Positions 1 through 7,371 of a stretch of 64,000 nucleotides of DNA are shown in pieces. Each line of letters starts with the position of its first letter. Positions within the stretch are counted from its first letter, which is position 1. Source of the DNA: JAGLOK01 sp963677605 (GTDB lineage: Bacteria; Bacillota; Clostridia; Christensenellales; UMGS416). The position numbers and the translations under genes are program-made. Where the stretch lies: contig CAXXDX010000007.1 of assembly GCA_963677605.2 (NCBI GenBank), positions 372,001-436,000 of the forward strand, given 5' to 3'. Under the pieces are notes generated by a model. It was not told the DNA's origin and did not search any database. It saw nothing but the letters and a program-made list of their open reading frames with translations.

Positions 1-101
1 ATTGCTTGTGGAGAAATATTTAAAGCATCCGCCAGCATTTCCTGTGTCATATTTCTTTCAAGCCTTAGAGATTTTATTTTTCTTCCAAGTTTGATTGTCA
101 T
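1..101 (-). CDS. XRE-family HTH regulator, N-terminal fragment cut by window edge
   Basis: Reading the complement from the ATG at 101 to the window edge gives 33 residues without a stop, beginning MTIKLGRKIKSLRLERN and continuing with MTQEMLADALNISPQA. This is the start of a Cro/C1-type helix-turn-helix: helix 1 with basic residues, then the T-Q-E-x-L-A turn of helix 2. An AAAGGA ribosome binding site precedes the ATG by a few bases. The rest of the protein lies outside the window, so any C-terminal sensor domain is unknown. It is on the same strand as, and downstream of, the membrane protein gene at 245-907, so the two could be cotranscribed. Confidence 0.75.
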   Translation of the reverse strand, partial: MTIKLGRKIKSLRLERNMTQEMLADALNISPQA

Positions 102-244
102 ATTAATTCCTTTGTTTTTGTGTATTTCCGATCGGTAATTTTATTATAAATTGAAGATAGGGGTAATGACAATAAACCATGGTTTTATTAATCTAGCCAA
201 TTGGTTGATGGTGTTTAATACATAATATGAAGTATAATGGTTTT

Positions 245-907
245 TTAAGCCGATATTTCTTTTTTATGTGCCCTATATCCCATTGAAACAATCCATACAT
301 AGCATATTGTTTTGGGAAGCATAAACAGGCCCATTACGGGGATGCTTGCGGCAAATAGGACTACAATTGCGTAGAAGATAAACGAAAGAAGTATTGCGAG
401 CCAAGCGTTTTCAAAGAACTTATCATTATTCTGTCTTGGCTGCTTGTAAAAAATAACTGCTATTATAATGCCTAGAATAAGAAACGGTATATTTCTATAT
501 ATGCCCCATAGGTGTGAAGGGTTTGATGTCATCCAACCGTTTTGAGGGAAAAAGCATAGCGCAATTCTAATTGCAGACAAGCCGTATATTATATACGTTA
601 GAGTTTTTTTTCCCTTGATATTGTGCCTTTTTCGCCAGAAATGATATAAAAGAACATAAAACACAGTCATTGTTATGGATGTTACAAGCTTGCCAAAGCC
701 GAGTGCGGCATAGTTTTGGCTGAATGTTCCCGTTATCATACTATAAATTCTTGGAACAAGGTGAAAAGAATCTCCTGCACCAAGCACTATTGTAAGAATA
801 CCAAAAAGTCTAAGGTTTGATTTCTTGGACACAATAATAATTCCTAATGTTATAACTGTAATAAGATATGCGGCATTAAAAACTGACTCTAGATATGTTT
901 GCATCAT
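245..907 (-). CDS. Polytopic membrane protein of unknown function
   Basis: The 220-residue product is almost entirely hydrophobic, with about six or seven predicted membrane spans and short basic loops (WRKRHNIKGKK near residues 91-101 and a YRAHKKE C-terminus, which suggests a cytoplasmic C-terminal tail). I do not recognise the family and see no catalytic motif. It is read away from the divergent gene at 1049, and the XRE fragment at 1-101 follows it on the same strand about 140 bases downstream. A role in membrane physiology controlled by that regulator is possible but is only inference. Confidence 0.7.
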   Translation of the reverse strand: MMQTYLESVFNAAYLITVITLGIIIVSKKSNLRLFGILTIVLGAGDSFHLVPRIYSMITGTFSQNYAALGFGKLVTSITMTVFYVLLYHFWRKRHNIKGKKTLTYIIYGLSAIRIALCFFPQNGWMTSNPSHLWGIYRNIPFLILGIIIAVIFYKQPRQNNDKFFENAWLAILLSFIFYAIVVLFAASIPVMGLFMLPKTICYVWIVSMGYRAHKKEISA

Positions 908-1048
908 AAATCCTTTATTTATTAATTTCTATAAAGTTATTATAATTATTTAACAACCGTATTACAATAGACAGCACAATTCATTACAAGGGAACAATTA
1001 TAGCTTTACATTTATTGGTATAATAAGACAGATATATAAGGAGAAATT

Positions 1049-1597
1049 ATGATAAACAAGCTGCACCAAACTGCAAAAAAACTAACGTTTAAAACTTTGA
1101 TTATTTTTCTGATTAGTACTTCCTTATTGGCTTTATTAATTATTACTGCTTTTTTTGGGGCAGCAAAGATAGTGTCTGAAGCATCTATGGACAGCGATAT
1201 GGGATATACAAGCGAAGAGTTTTATAATAATCTTGAGATTCAGGATGAATCCGGAAGAAAAGGATACTTATTAATTCATTTGGCAGATTATATTTTTATA
1301 ACGCAGTTTTATGTGCTGCTTATGATTTCAATTTTTATGCTCATGAGAAACACAAAAATATCAGACAAATGGTTTTATCTTGGATTAATGCCGTTGGTTT
1401 CCGGTGTGTTTGATTTATTAGAAAATATAACTATCGATATATCTATATTAATTTATCCGGAAAGAATACTGTTTTTAGGCAGGATAGCTCCTGTGTTTAC
1501 TAATATTAAATTTATTGTTTTATACGCTTGTTTTATAATTATTGTGTTATTAGGATTTTATAAAACAATCCACTTAATAAAGGTAAAAAAGAAATAG
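1049..1597 (+). CDS. Small four-span membrane protein of unknown function
   Basis: The 182-residue protein has a hydrophobic segment near residues 15-40, an extracytoplasmic-looking acidic stretch (about 42-75), and three further spans near 77-97, 107-125 and 150-172, ending in a basic tail KVKKK. A good AAGGAG site lies eight bases before the ATG. No family is recognised. It is a single-gene unit: the terminator hairpin at 1611-1633 follows directly and the next genes are on the other strand. Confidence 0.7.
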   Translation: MINKLHQTAKKLTFKTLIIFLISTSLLALLIITAFFGAAKIVSEASMDSDMGYTSEEFYNNLEIQDESGRKGYLLIHLADYIFITQFYVLLMISIFMLMRNTKISDKWFYLGLMPLVSGVFDLLENITIDISILIYPERILFLGRIAPVFTNIKFIVLYACFIIIVLLGFYKTIHLIKVKKK

Positions 1598-1610
1598 CCA
1601 AATAAAAAAG

Positions 1611-1636
1611 AAAGCCGACATTATATCGGCTTTTAT
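1611..1636 (+). terminator. Intrinsic terminator after the 1049-1597 gene
   Basis: AAAGCCGA (1611-1618) pairs with TCGGCTTT (1626-1633) around a seven-base loop and is followed by T-rich sequence. The A-rich 5' side means that it could also act on the minus-strand operon that ends at 1678. Confidence 0.75.
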
Positions 1637-1677
1637 AGTAAAGAAGAGTTTTGATTTCATTAATGTTTTAATGACTG

Positions 1678-1905
1678 CTACCATATTTTAACGAATGAAC
1701 GGCTTTTATCTGTGAATGAGCCTACAGCAATCATTATTACATCCACTATCCAGCCTATTCCGAACAGGCCTCCGGTACAAAGGTATAGTATTCCTGTGCC
1801 GACTTTCCCGACATAAAAACGGTGTATACCGAATTCGCCTAAGAATATTGCCAATAGCAGCGTAACCATTCTTGATTTTGGTGAATATTTCATAGTGTTT
1901 GACAT
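1678..1905 (-). CDS. TM2 domain membrane protein
   Basis: The 75-residue protein is a complete TM2 domain: a basic N-terminus (MKYSPKSR), a first span containing GEFGIHRFYVGK, a short turn, and a second span (GGLFGIGWIVDVIMI). The G-x-H-R-F-Y-x-G motif is diagnostic of the family, which is widespread in bacteria and has no settled biochemical role. It is the last gene of a minus-strand group with DUF2089, the repeat protein and a 69-residue protein. The spacing to the upstream gene is only 12 bases, so they are probably one operon. Confidence 0.85.
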   Translation of the reverse strand: MSNTMKYSPKSRMVTLLLAIFLGEFGIHRFYVGKVGTGILYLCTGGLFGIGWIVDVIMIAVGSFTDKSRSFVKIW

Positions 1906-1917
1906 TTTATCTCCTAT

Positions 1918-2127
1918 TTAAATTAATTTTCTAAGTGGATCGCTTTGAGCATAGATATAATTTTTCATATAAACTTTTCTTTCTGCTCTGGATGGAGAAA
2001 GAGACTCTATCGGAAAACTATATTTTACTTCCGCCTTTTGTTTTAACGGCACGCGTTTTTTTGCTATGGGATTTGTAGCATGCCTTGCACTGTGTTCAAA
2101 CTTTAAGTTTTCAGCTTTAATAATCAT
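1918..2127 (-). CDS. Small hypothetical protein, translationally coupled
   Basis: A 69-residue basic protein (SARHATNPIAKKRVPLKQKAE and similar stretches) with no membrane span and no family that I recognise. Its ATG overlaps the TAA stop of the repeat-protein gene in a TAATG arrangement, which is good evidence that it is translated by coupling. Many Lys, Arg and Pro residues and short length suggest a disordered or peptide-like product. It could be a partner or adaptor of the repeat protein, but nothing in the sequence proves it. Confidence 0.55.
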   Translation of the reverse strand: MIIKAENLKFEHSARHATNPIAKKRVPLKQKAEVKYSFPIESLSPSRAERKVYMKNYIYAQSDPLRKLI

Positions 2128-2744
2128 TACTTATTACCCATTATCCTTCCCTGCACCTTGCCGAGTATAGATCCGTGCACGGTTCCGCTGACATCGCCTT
2201 TGATGACTCCCATTACAGAACCCTGTACGTCGCCAAGAACATCGCCTTCGACAACGCCCATGACAGATTGTACATCGCCCTTGATATCGCCGCCGACTTT
2301 TCCCATAACCGAGCCTTTAATATCTCCGTTTACGTCGCCTTTAACAGAGCCCAGAATGTTTCCTTCCACGTCTCCGTTGATATCGCCAAGCACTGTTCCG
2401 AAAAGATTTCCCTTGAGCGATCCATTGATGTCGCCAAGCACTTTGGCTTTAAGATCTCCGTAGTAGTCGCCTTCAATATCGCCTTCAATGGTTATTTTTT
2501 CGTTCCATGTGTTGCGAGCGCCTGAGAAAGCTTCTTCCAAACCGTCTCCCAGCTTTGAAAATGTCGCTCCCAGAGAAGTCCAGAAATCTTGGTTTATTCC
2601 GTCGCCGTAAGAGCGTTCTCCTTTTTCTTCTGACTTGGTGGGATCCATATTGATTCCCTGGTCTTCAAGCTCTTTGCGGCACTGCTCTTCTGTTATTTTG
2701 CCTTCTTTATAGTCTTTTAAAATTTCGCTTATTTCTCTGCCCAT
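2127..2744 (-). CDS. Bactofilin-like repeat protein with N-terminal helical domain
   Basis: Residues 1-30 form a short helical head (EISEILKDYKEGKITEEQCR), followed by a polar linker to about residue 85. From about residue 86 to the end the chain is built of short repeats of the type G-D-(I/V)-x-G-(D/S/N)-(V/L), as in GDINGDVEGNILGSVKGD. Such alternating Gly/Asp/hydrophobic repeats are expected to fold as a right-handed beta-helix, as in bactofilin (DUF583) cytoskeletal polymers. No signal peptide or membrane span is seen, so it is probably cytoplasmic. It lies between a DUF2089 regulator and two small genes in one operon. The beta-helix fold is inferred from the repeat pattern. Confidence 0.65.
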   Translation of the reverse strand: MGREISEILKDYKEGKITEEQCRKELEDQGINMDPTKSEEKGERSYGDGINQDFWTSLGATFSKLGDGLEEAFSGARNTWNEKITIEGDIEGDYYGDLKAKVLGDINGSLKGNLFGTVLGDINGDVEGNILGSVKGDVNGDIKGSVMGKVGGDIKGDVQSVMGVVEGDVLGDVQGSVMGVIKGDVSGTVHGSILGKVQGRIMGNK

Positions 2745-2753
2745 GATATTACC

Positions 2754-3116
2754 TCACTTTTTCATTGCCGCGATTATCTTTGCGGCTTCTTCAATGGATA
2801 TTTCTCCTGATTTTACTTTTGCCAGTATGTCGCTTTCGCTTTCTACGAATAATCCCATCTCTTTGAGAGCATCGTCCAGGCGGCTTTTTACCGTCGGATA
2901 GGATATTCCGAGCTCTTTGCCGGTATTTTGTATATTTCCTCTGTTTTTCAAAAACACCATTACAAAGTTAAGCTGTTTGTCATTTAGTCCTGAGAATGCT
3001 CCTTGTGAGAAGTTGCCCTCAAGCTTTGTGCCGCATGATGAGCATCTTAGCTGAGAGACTACATAGTGTCCTGAGCAAACGGGACATGATTCCGGTATCG
3101 GGTGTTTTTTTGCCAT
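2754..3116 (-). CDS. DUF2089 family zinc-ribbon/HTH protein
   Basis: The 120-residue protein starts with a zinc-ribbon (CPVCSG near the N-terminus and CSSCG about 14 residues later). A helix-turn-helix follows (LNFVMVFLKNRGNIQNTGKE and SYPTVKSRLDDAL), and it ends with a short helical motif (VKSGEISIEEAAKIIAAM). This order is the signature of DUF2089, a family usually found beside cell-envelope or repeat-protein genes and thought to be regulatory. I prefer the ATG at 3116 because AGGAG lies eight bases upstream; the in-frame GTG at 3125 overlaps that site. It is the first gene of the minus-strand operon running to 1678. Confidence 0.85.
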   Translation of the reverse strand: MAKKHPIPESCPVCSGHYVVSQLRCSSCGTKLEGNFSQGAFSGLNDKQLNFVMVFLKNRGNIQNTGKELGISYPTVKSRLDDALKEMGLFVESESDILAKVKSGEISIEEAAKIIAAMKK

Positions 3117-3260
3117 ATTTTTCACTCCTTTTTAACTTACAAGTGAATTATATCAAATATTTTAACAAAATCAAGAGAAAATATTAAAATAATTAATATA
3201 TAGACAGAAATTAATGAGATATTAATAAAATTTATCGATTTTTAATTAAATATTTTATAT

Positions 3261-3300
3261 TTGATTGTTTTGAGCAACTGTTATATAATTAATATAACAG
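3261..3300 (+). promoter_or_regulatory. Promoter with overlapping palindromic operator of the GntR operon
   Basis: TTGATT (3261-3266) and TATAAT (3284-3289) are separated by 17 bases. A perfect inverted repeat, CTGTTATAT at 3278-3286 and ATATAACAG at 3292-3300, covers the -10 hexamer and ends ten bases before the regulator ATG. GntR proteins of the YtrA type bind such dyads, so negative autoregulation of the operon is the simplest reading. Confidence 0.75.
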
Positions 3301-3310
3301 TGAGGACTCT

Positions 3311-3697
3311 ATGATAGTAAAACTAATGCTTGAAAGCGACAAACCGCTTTATCAGCAGCTAAAAGAAAATATAATATTAGCTCTCGCAAAAGGCGAACTT
3401 TCAGAGGGCGAAGTGCTGCCTTCCGTACGCCAGCTTGCTTCAAGTTTGGCTATTAATATGCATACAGTCAGCAAAGCATATAACCAACTTGCAAATGAAG
3501 GCTTTCTTATAATGCACAAAGGCAAAGGCGCAATAGTAAAAGCCAAAAACGAATATGTGGCCTCAGATAAAGAAAAGACAGCTTTAATGGATAGTTTGTC
3601 GATTATCTGCGCAGAAGCCAAAAGCCGCTCTCTTACAAAAGAAGAAATTCTTTTGATGTGCGAAAATGCATTTGATGAAATAGAAAAGAAGGATTAA
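3311..3697 (+). CDS. GntR family transcriptional regulator, YtrA subfamily
   Basis: The 128-residue length is typical of the YtrA subfamily: a winged helix-turn-helix (about residues 10-75, with PLYQQLKENI, LPSVRQLASSLAINMHTVSK and GFLIMHKGKGAIV) followed by only a short helical dimerisation tail. It heads a four-gene unit with a DUF1648/DUF5808 membrane protein, a small membrane protein and a YbjQ protein. The palindrome over its own -10 box suggests autorepression. In Bacillus the family controls membrane-stress or antibiotic-responsive transporters; here the inducer is unknown. Confidence 0.9.
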   Translation: MIVKLMLESDKPLYQQLKENIILALAKGELSEGEVLPSVRQLASSLAINMHTVSKAYNQLANEGFLIMHKGKGAIVKAKNEYVASDKEKTALMDSLSIICAEAKSRSLTKEEILLMCENAFDEIEKKD

Positions 3698-3698
3698 T

Positions 3699-4784
3699 AT
3701 GATATATACTTATTTAATTGGTTTTTTGCCGGTGGTTATTGTATTTGCTGCAATGCCGTATCTTACAAGAAAAGATAATTTTTTCGGTATAAGCGCTCCC
3801 GAATCTTTTTATATAGATGAAAGAGCTCAGAAGATGAGAAGGGCATACAGCTCTGCAACGGTTGTTATCGGGATAGTGTTTGTTTTAGTGCTGTTGTTTG
3901 GAATGAAAAACCTAACTGGCAATAGGCAGGCGTATTTAAGCATAGGGCTTTTGTTTGCAATGATTCTGCTTTGGAGCATGTTATATCTCTTTATGCATAA
4001 AAAGGCAAAAACAATAAAAGCTGAACTTAAGTGGAGTGAAAAAACAGAGTCCAGCGTGGTAGCGGACACAACATTCTACTCAAAAAAGATTGCAGTCAGC
4101 AGGATGTGGTTTATCGCATATGCTGTTATAATTATTTTGACAATAGTAATTGGATTTTATTTTTACCCGGACATGCCGGAAGATGTTCTTATCCGCACTA
4201 ACGCAGACGGCAGTGTGGAATATGCACAGAAATCATATAGCATACTGTTTATGATGCCTTTCACGCAGTTGATTATTTCAATGGTTTTTTGGTTTGTGTA
4301 CTATTCACTTAAAAGAGCGCGGCCCGAGCTTTCCGCAGACTCGATAGAAGAAAGCTCACGGAAGAATGCAAAGCACAGGTATGCATGGTCATGCTTTACT
4401 GTGTTTGGCGGGATGGCAATGCTTTTGCTGTTTGCGCTTATACAGTTGGAGTTTTTAGGGATTTTAAGCAGCATAGCATATATAGGTTCAATAGTATTTA
4501 CAGGAGCGTTGATTTTAACGGTTATTGTCCTATCCGTTACATACGGTCAGTCGGGATCAAGAGTTAAACCCAACTCAGCGGAAGGAAGAAGCGATGTAGT
4601 TAAAAGAGATGACGACGATAACTGGAAGATGGGGATGTTTTATTTTAACCGCAATGATCCCTCTCTTTTTGTGGAAAAAAGATTTGGAATCGGATTAACT
4701 GTAAACTTCGCACATTACGGAGCATGGATATTTATTGGCGTAATACTTGCTATAGTTGTATATAGCATTATTTCAAGCAGATAG
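3699..4784 (+). CDS. DUF1648/DUF5808 multi-span membrane protein
   Basis: The 361-residue protein has about eight membrane spans. The N-terminal part (spans near 1-20, 51-70 and 80-98, with the RKDNFFGISAPESFY loop) resembles DUF1648. The soluble C-terminal stretch DDDNWKMGMFYFNRNDPS followed by LFVEKRFGIGLTVN is characteristic of DUF5808. Such proteins usually follow a YtrA-type GntR gene, as here, one base after its stop. Relatives of the SdpI kind act as immunity or envelope-stress proteins; that role is only a suggestion here. Confidence 0.8.
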   Translation: MIYTYLIGFLPVVIVFAAMPYLTRKDNFFGISAPESFYIDERAQKMRRAYSSATVVIGIVFVLVLLFGMKNLTGNRQAYLSIGLLFAMILLWSMLYLFMHKKAKTIKAELKWSEKTESSVVADTTFYSKKIAVSRMWFIAYAVIIILTIVIGFYFYPDMPEDVLIRTNADGSVEYAQKSYSILFMMPFTQLIISMVFWFVYYSLKRARPELSADSIEESSRKNAKHRYAWSCFTVFGGMAMLLLFALIQLEFLGILSSIAYIGSIVFTGALILTVIVLSVTYGQSGSRVKPNSAEGRSDVVKRDDDDNWKMGMFYFNRNDPSLFVEKRFGIGLTVNFAHYGAWIFIGVILAIVVYSIISSR

Positions 4785-4798
4785 TTTAGGAGGAGATT

Positions 4799-5029
4799 AT
4801 GAAAGAAAAGATTGCACCGATTTTCATTATTGTTATTGTTCTGACACTGGTTGTTCTTTATGCAGGTGCAGTATTTATAATGCTGATGGGTATGGGGCCA
4901 TTAATGACAGCTTTCGGAATTGTTTTTGCGATTGCGGGAACAGGTGCTGCGGCAGCTTTGATTGTAACGCTTAAAAGGCGTTTAAAAGAAATCGAGGAGG
5001 ATAAAAACGATGATTATAGTAAATATTGA
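4799..5029 (+). CDS. Small two-span membrane protein
   Basis: A 76-residue protein with two hydrophobic segments (about residues 6-28 and 34-56) and a charged C-terminal tail rich in Lys, Glu and Asp. A strong AGGAGG site lies before the ATG. It overlaps the next gene by 20 bases, so the two are coupled. No family is recognised; its position suggests an accessory of the DUF1648 membrane protein. Confidence 0.7.
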   Translation: MKEKIAPIFIIVIVLTLVVLYAGAVFIMLMGMGPLMTAFGIVFAIAGTGAAAALIVTLKRRLKEIEEDKNDDYSKY

Positions 5030-5327
5030 CTACATTCCGGGCAAGAAAATCGAGATACTGGGTATGGCGCGAGGCTCAATAATTCAGTCTAAAAACATTG
5101 GAAAAGACATTATGAGCGGATTTAAAACATTGGTGGGCGGAGAGCTTAAGCAATATTCAGAGATGATGAATGAAGCACGCGCGAAAGCCACAAAACGCAT
5201 GGTTGATGATGCCGAAAGCCAGGGCGCAGATGCGGTTATCAATGTGCGTTATGCATCAAGTGCTGTTATGCAGGGAGCCGCGGAAGTTATGGCATATGGT
5301 ACAGCTGTAAAACTTCACGATGAGTAA
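5010..5327 (+). CDS. YbjQ/UPF0145 family protein
   Basis: The 105-residue protein matches the YbjQ (UPF0145) family throughout: an initial strand (GKKIEILGMARGSIIQSKNI), then GFKTLVGGELKQYSEMMNEA, then ARAKATKRMVDDAESQGADA. The last stretch is the family hallmark. The family forms pentameric beta-barrel-like rings and is sometimes called heavy-metal-binding, but the function is not established. A GAGGAGG site lies within the end of the preceding gene. It is the last gene of the GntR operon and is followed by a terminator. Confidence 0.9.
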   Translation: MIIVNIDYIPGKKIEILGMARGSIIQSKNIGKDIMSGFKTLVGGELKQYSEMMNEARAKATKRMVDDAESQGADAVINVRYASSAVMQGAAEVMAYGTAVKLHDE

Positions 5328-5350
5328 TTAAATAAAAGACTTGAATTATG

Positions 5351-5376
5351 GGCAGTGATTTTTCGCTGCCTATTTT
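5351..5376 (+). terminator. Intrinsic terminator after the YbjQ gene
   Basis: GGCAGTGA (5351-5358) pairs with TCGCTGCC (5363-5370) with one G-T wobble, followed by TATTTTAT. It separates the GntR operon from the hydrolase gene that starts at 5394. Confidence 0.7.
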
Positions 5377-5393
5377 ATATGTGAGGAGAAATA

Positions 5394-6140
5394 TTGATAA
5401 TAAAAGAGTTTGGGAATATAAATAAAAAGGCGATTGTTCTGATTCATGGGGGCGGACTGTCGTGGTGGCAGTGGGAAAAACATATTAAAATGCTTAAAGA
5501 TGATTATAGAATAATTGTTCCGGTAATTGATGGACATGGCGAAGACTATAAAACTACTTTTATAAGCATTCAAGACTCTGCCCATAAATTAACTGAGTAT
5601 ATCAATAAAGAATGTGACGGGCATGTATATGCAGTATGCGGGCTGTCGATCGGAGCTCAGATAGTTGTTGAAATGCTGGCGGATAAAAGCGATATTTCAG
5701 AATACGCAGTAATTGAAAGCGCATTGGTTTTTCCCATGAAATATGTTTATAAATCTGCAAAACTTACATATGATTTATCTTATCCGCTCGTACGTAAAAG
5801 GTGGTTTGCAAAAATGCAGGCAAAAACTTTGTTTGTGGATGAGGGCTTGTTTGAAAGATATTTTGAAGACAGCTCAAGAATGAGCAAACAGACTCTTATC
5901 AATATTGCTTTAAGCAACAGCGATTTCCCATTGCCTGAAACGCTGAAAGAATCCGAAACAAAAGCTTTGATATTAGTCGGCAGCAAAGAGATATCGATTA
6001 TGAAGAAATCAGCATATTTGCTAAATGATAATATTAAAGAAAGCACCCTGAGGGTTTTGGATAAATACGGGCATGGAGAAATAAGCATAAAGCATCCTGA
6101 AGAATATGTTGAAGTATTTTTGAAATTTACAGCCGGTTAA
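5394..6140 (+). CDS. Alpha/beta hydrolase
   Basis: The 248-residue protein has the alpha/beta-hydrolase order: oxyanion-hole strand (IVLIHGGGLSWWQWEKH, about residues 15-31), a nucleophile elbow near residue 84 (CGLSIGAQ, serine in G-L-S-I-G), a late Asp region (ALILVGSKE) and a catalytic His near residue 226 (KYGHGEIS). The start is a TTG at 5394, chosen because GAGGAG lies eight bases upstream and no ATG fits. No signal peptide is present, so it acts in the cytoplasm. The substrate cannot be told. Its last 14 bases overlap the convergent gene at 6127. Confidence 0.85.
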   Translation: MIIKEFGNINKKAIVLIHGGGLSWWQWEKHIKMLKDDYRIIVPVIDGHGEDYKTTFISIQDSAHKLTEYINKECDGHVYAVCGLSIGAQIVVEMLADKSDISEYAVIESALVFPMKYVYKSAKLTYDLSYPLVRKRWFAKMQAKTLFVDEGLFERYFEDSSRMSKQTLINIALSNSDFPLPETLKESETKALILVGSKEISIMKKSAYLLNDNIKESTLRVLDKYGHGEISIKHPEEYVEVFLKFTAG

Positions 6141-7095
6141 CTCTTTTTAATATTCTGTAACTCAGAAAAGTCAGCCATCTTGATGGCTCTTTTTTGTTTG
6201 AAAATTCCCAATTATTCCACGGACGGTACATTGACCTTGCTGTAATCTTATAATTGTCATCAAATAATGATGTCAGCTCATCAATCATTTCAACAAACCT
6301 TTTATCATTATGGATTTTCTTATAGCATGACAGAGTATCCAGCACATGCATTATATCAAACCAGATTAGCGGGGCTTTCGGCTTTCTAAAATCTGTTCCT
6401 ATGCCAAACATTTTTTCTTTGCGTTTGCCCTGATCCTCCCAAAGGTTTAAAATGGCATCTATGCCTTTGGCTGATACATCATTAAATTCATCAGTATCCA
6501 ATTGGCTGATAAGTTTTAGCATAAGAAGATTTGCATAGGGGCAAGGATCACCCTTTTTTCCGGGACCGCTTATACCCCCCAATCTGCTGCTTGCTTTGCA
6601 TCTCCAGCCGTTTTCATCCTGAAGGCTTGAAAGATATCGCGATCCGTGAATAATTTCCGCATCACTAAATAAGCCCATTTTAGCAAGTGAGTATAATATA
6701 ATAGGAGCATCGCACAGCATCCAAAACAGTTCATCTTCTCCGGAGCCGCCAAACATTGTTGGGAGGTTTCCGAGTACGGGGTAAACGCCGTCCTGAGAAA
6801 CGGATCTAATCTTGTTAATTATTGAGGGAAGAGGGTTATCGGTATGTTTTATTCCTACATCGGCAAGAAATGCAAGCTTATGAATCAATAGGCTTGAATC
6901 GTTGTGTCTTTTGAGCACATGCCCCGGCCAATCGGAAAGGTCGGTAAGCAGACTTTTAAAAGATTCATCTGAAAGAATATTTTTTCGAAGTTCAATATCA
7001 ATATTATCGGCTATCTTTTCTTCAAGGAGGTCGAGTCTTGTTCGGTATGCAATCCAGTCGTTTTTTTCTAAGAGCCATTTTATATCTGCTGTCAT
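6127..7095 (-). CDS. Prenyltransferase/squalene-cyclase-like toroid protein, function unknown
   Basis: A soluble 322-residue protein made of alpha-helical repeats. Segments such as FLADVGIKHTDNPLPSIINK and HGSRYLSSLQDENGWRC resemble the paired helices and Q-x-x-x-G-x-W repeats of terpenoid-cyclase/protein-prenyltransferase alpha-toroids. No DxDD cyclase motif or prenyltransferase zinc site is evident, so catalysis is not claimed. The CDS is preceded by AGGAGG-type sequence and ends overlapping the convergent hydrolase gene by 14 bases. It may be a degraded-function toroid protein or a family without known activity. Confidence 0.6.
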   Translation of the reverse strand: MTADIKWLLEKNDWIAYRTRLDLLEEKIADNIDIELRKNILSDESFKSLLTDLSDWPGHVLKRHNDSSLLIHKLAFLADVGIKHTDNPLPSIINKIRSVSQDGVYPVLGNLPTMFGGSGEDELFWMLCDAPIILYSLAKMGLFSDAEIIHGSRYLSSLQDENGWRCKASSRLGGISGPGKKGDPCPYANLLMLKLISQLDTDEFNDVSAKGIDAILNLWEDQGKRKEKMFGIGTDFRKPKAPLIWFDIMHVLDTLSCYKKIHNDKRFVEMIDELTSLFDDNYKITARSMYRPWNNWEFSNKKEPSRWLTFLSYRILKRVNRL

Positions 7096-7257
7096 AATAT
7101 ACCTCCTTTTTCCATTATATCATTCAACATATTTATAGTGGAATTGTAAAAATATACCCAATTATTGAGCATAAAAGTCATATTTTTATAAGATAGAACC
7201 TATTTTTATAAATAATTAGTTATTCTTGTTAAAATATTAATGTGTTGTTTTGCTTAA

Positions 7258-7287
7258 TGGACAATCAATATAAAAGTAGGGTATAAT
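7258..7287 (+). promoter_or_regulatory. Probable promoter of the BtuF-like transporter operon
   Basis: TGGACA (7258-7263) and TATAAT (7282-7287) are separated by 18 bases. Transcription would begin near 7294, so the leader RNA would consist almost wholly of the tRNA-like hairpin region at 7301-7358. Confidence 0.6.
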
Positions 7288-7300
7288 TCAAACAAATTTG

Positions 7301-7358
7301 AACACAATCCAAAATTTTGTGTTAAAGAGATGGGAGGTTCGATTCCTTCCACGAAATT
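7301..7358 (+). promoter_or_regulatory. Structured 5' leader with a tRNA-like acceptor/T-arm
   Basis: AATTTTGTG (7313-7321) can pair over all nine positions, one being T-G, with CACGAAATT (7350-7358). Directly 5' of the latter lies a tRNA-type T-arm: GGAGG (7333-7337), loop TTCGATT, CCTTC (7345-7349), in the same contiguity with the acceptor strand as in a tRNA. D and anticodon arms are absent. An alternative hairpin, AACACAA (7301-7307) with TTGTGTT (7317-7323), would exclude the acceptor stem. The GAGGAG ribosome binding site follows at once. This is either a tRNA remnant or a regulatory RNA. Confidence 0.4.
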
Positions 7359-7371
7359 GAGGAGATTATAT

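Noticed and set aside
2158..2525. Two plus-strand frames opposite the bactofilin-like gene
   Set aside because: Their repetitive Pro/Ser/Thr-rich translation is the mirror of the GD-x-G repeats; the minus-strand gene has operon context, coupling and a sensible domain order.
7096..7371. Cobalamin riboswitch before the BtuF-like operon
   Set aside because: No B12-box or the expected GC-rich core is present; the leader is too short. The tRNA-like fold is reported instead.
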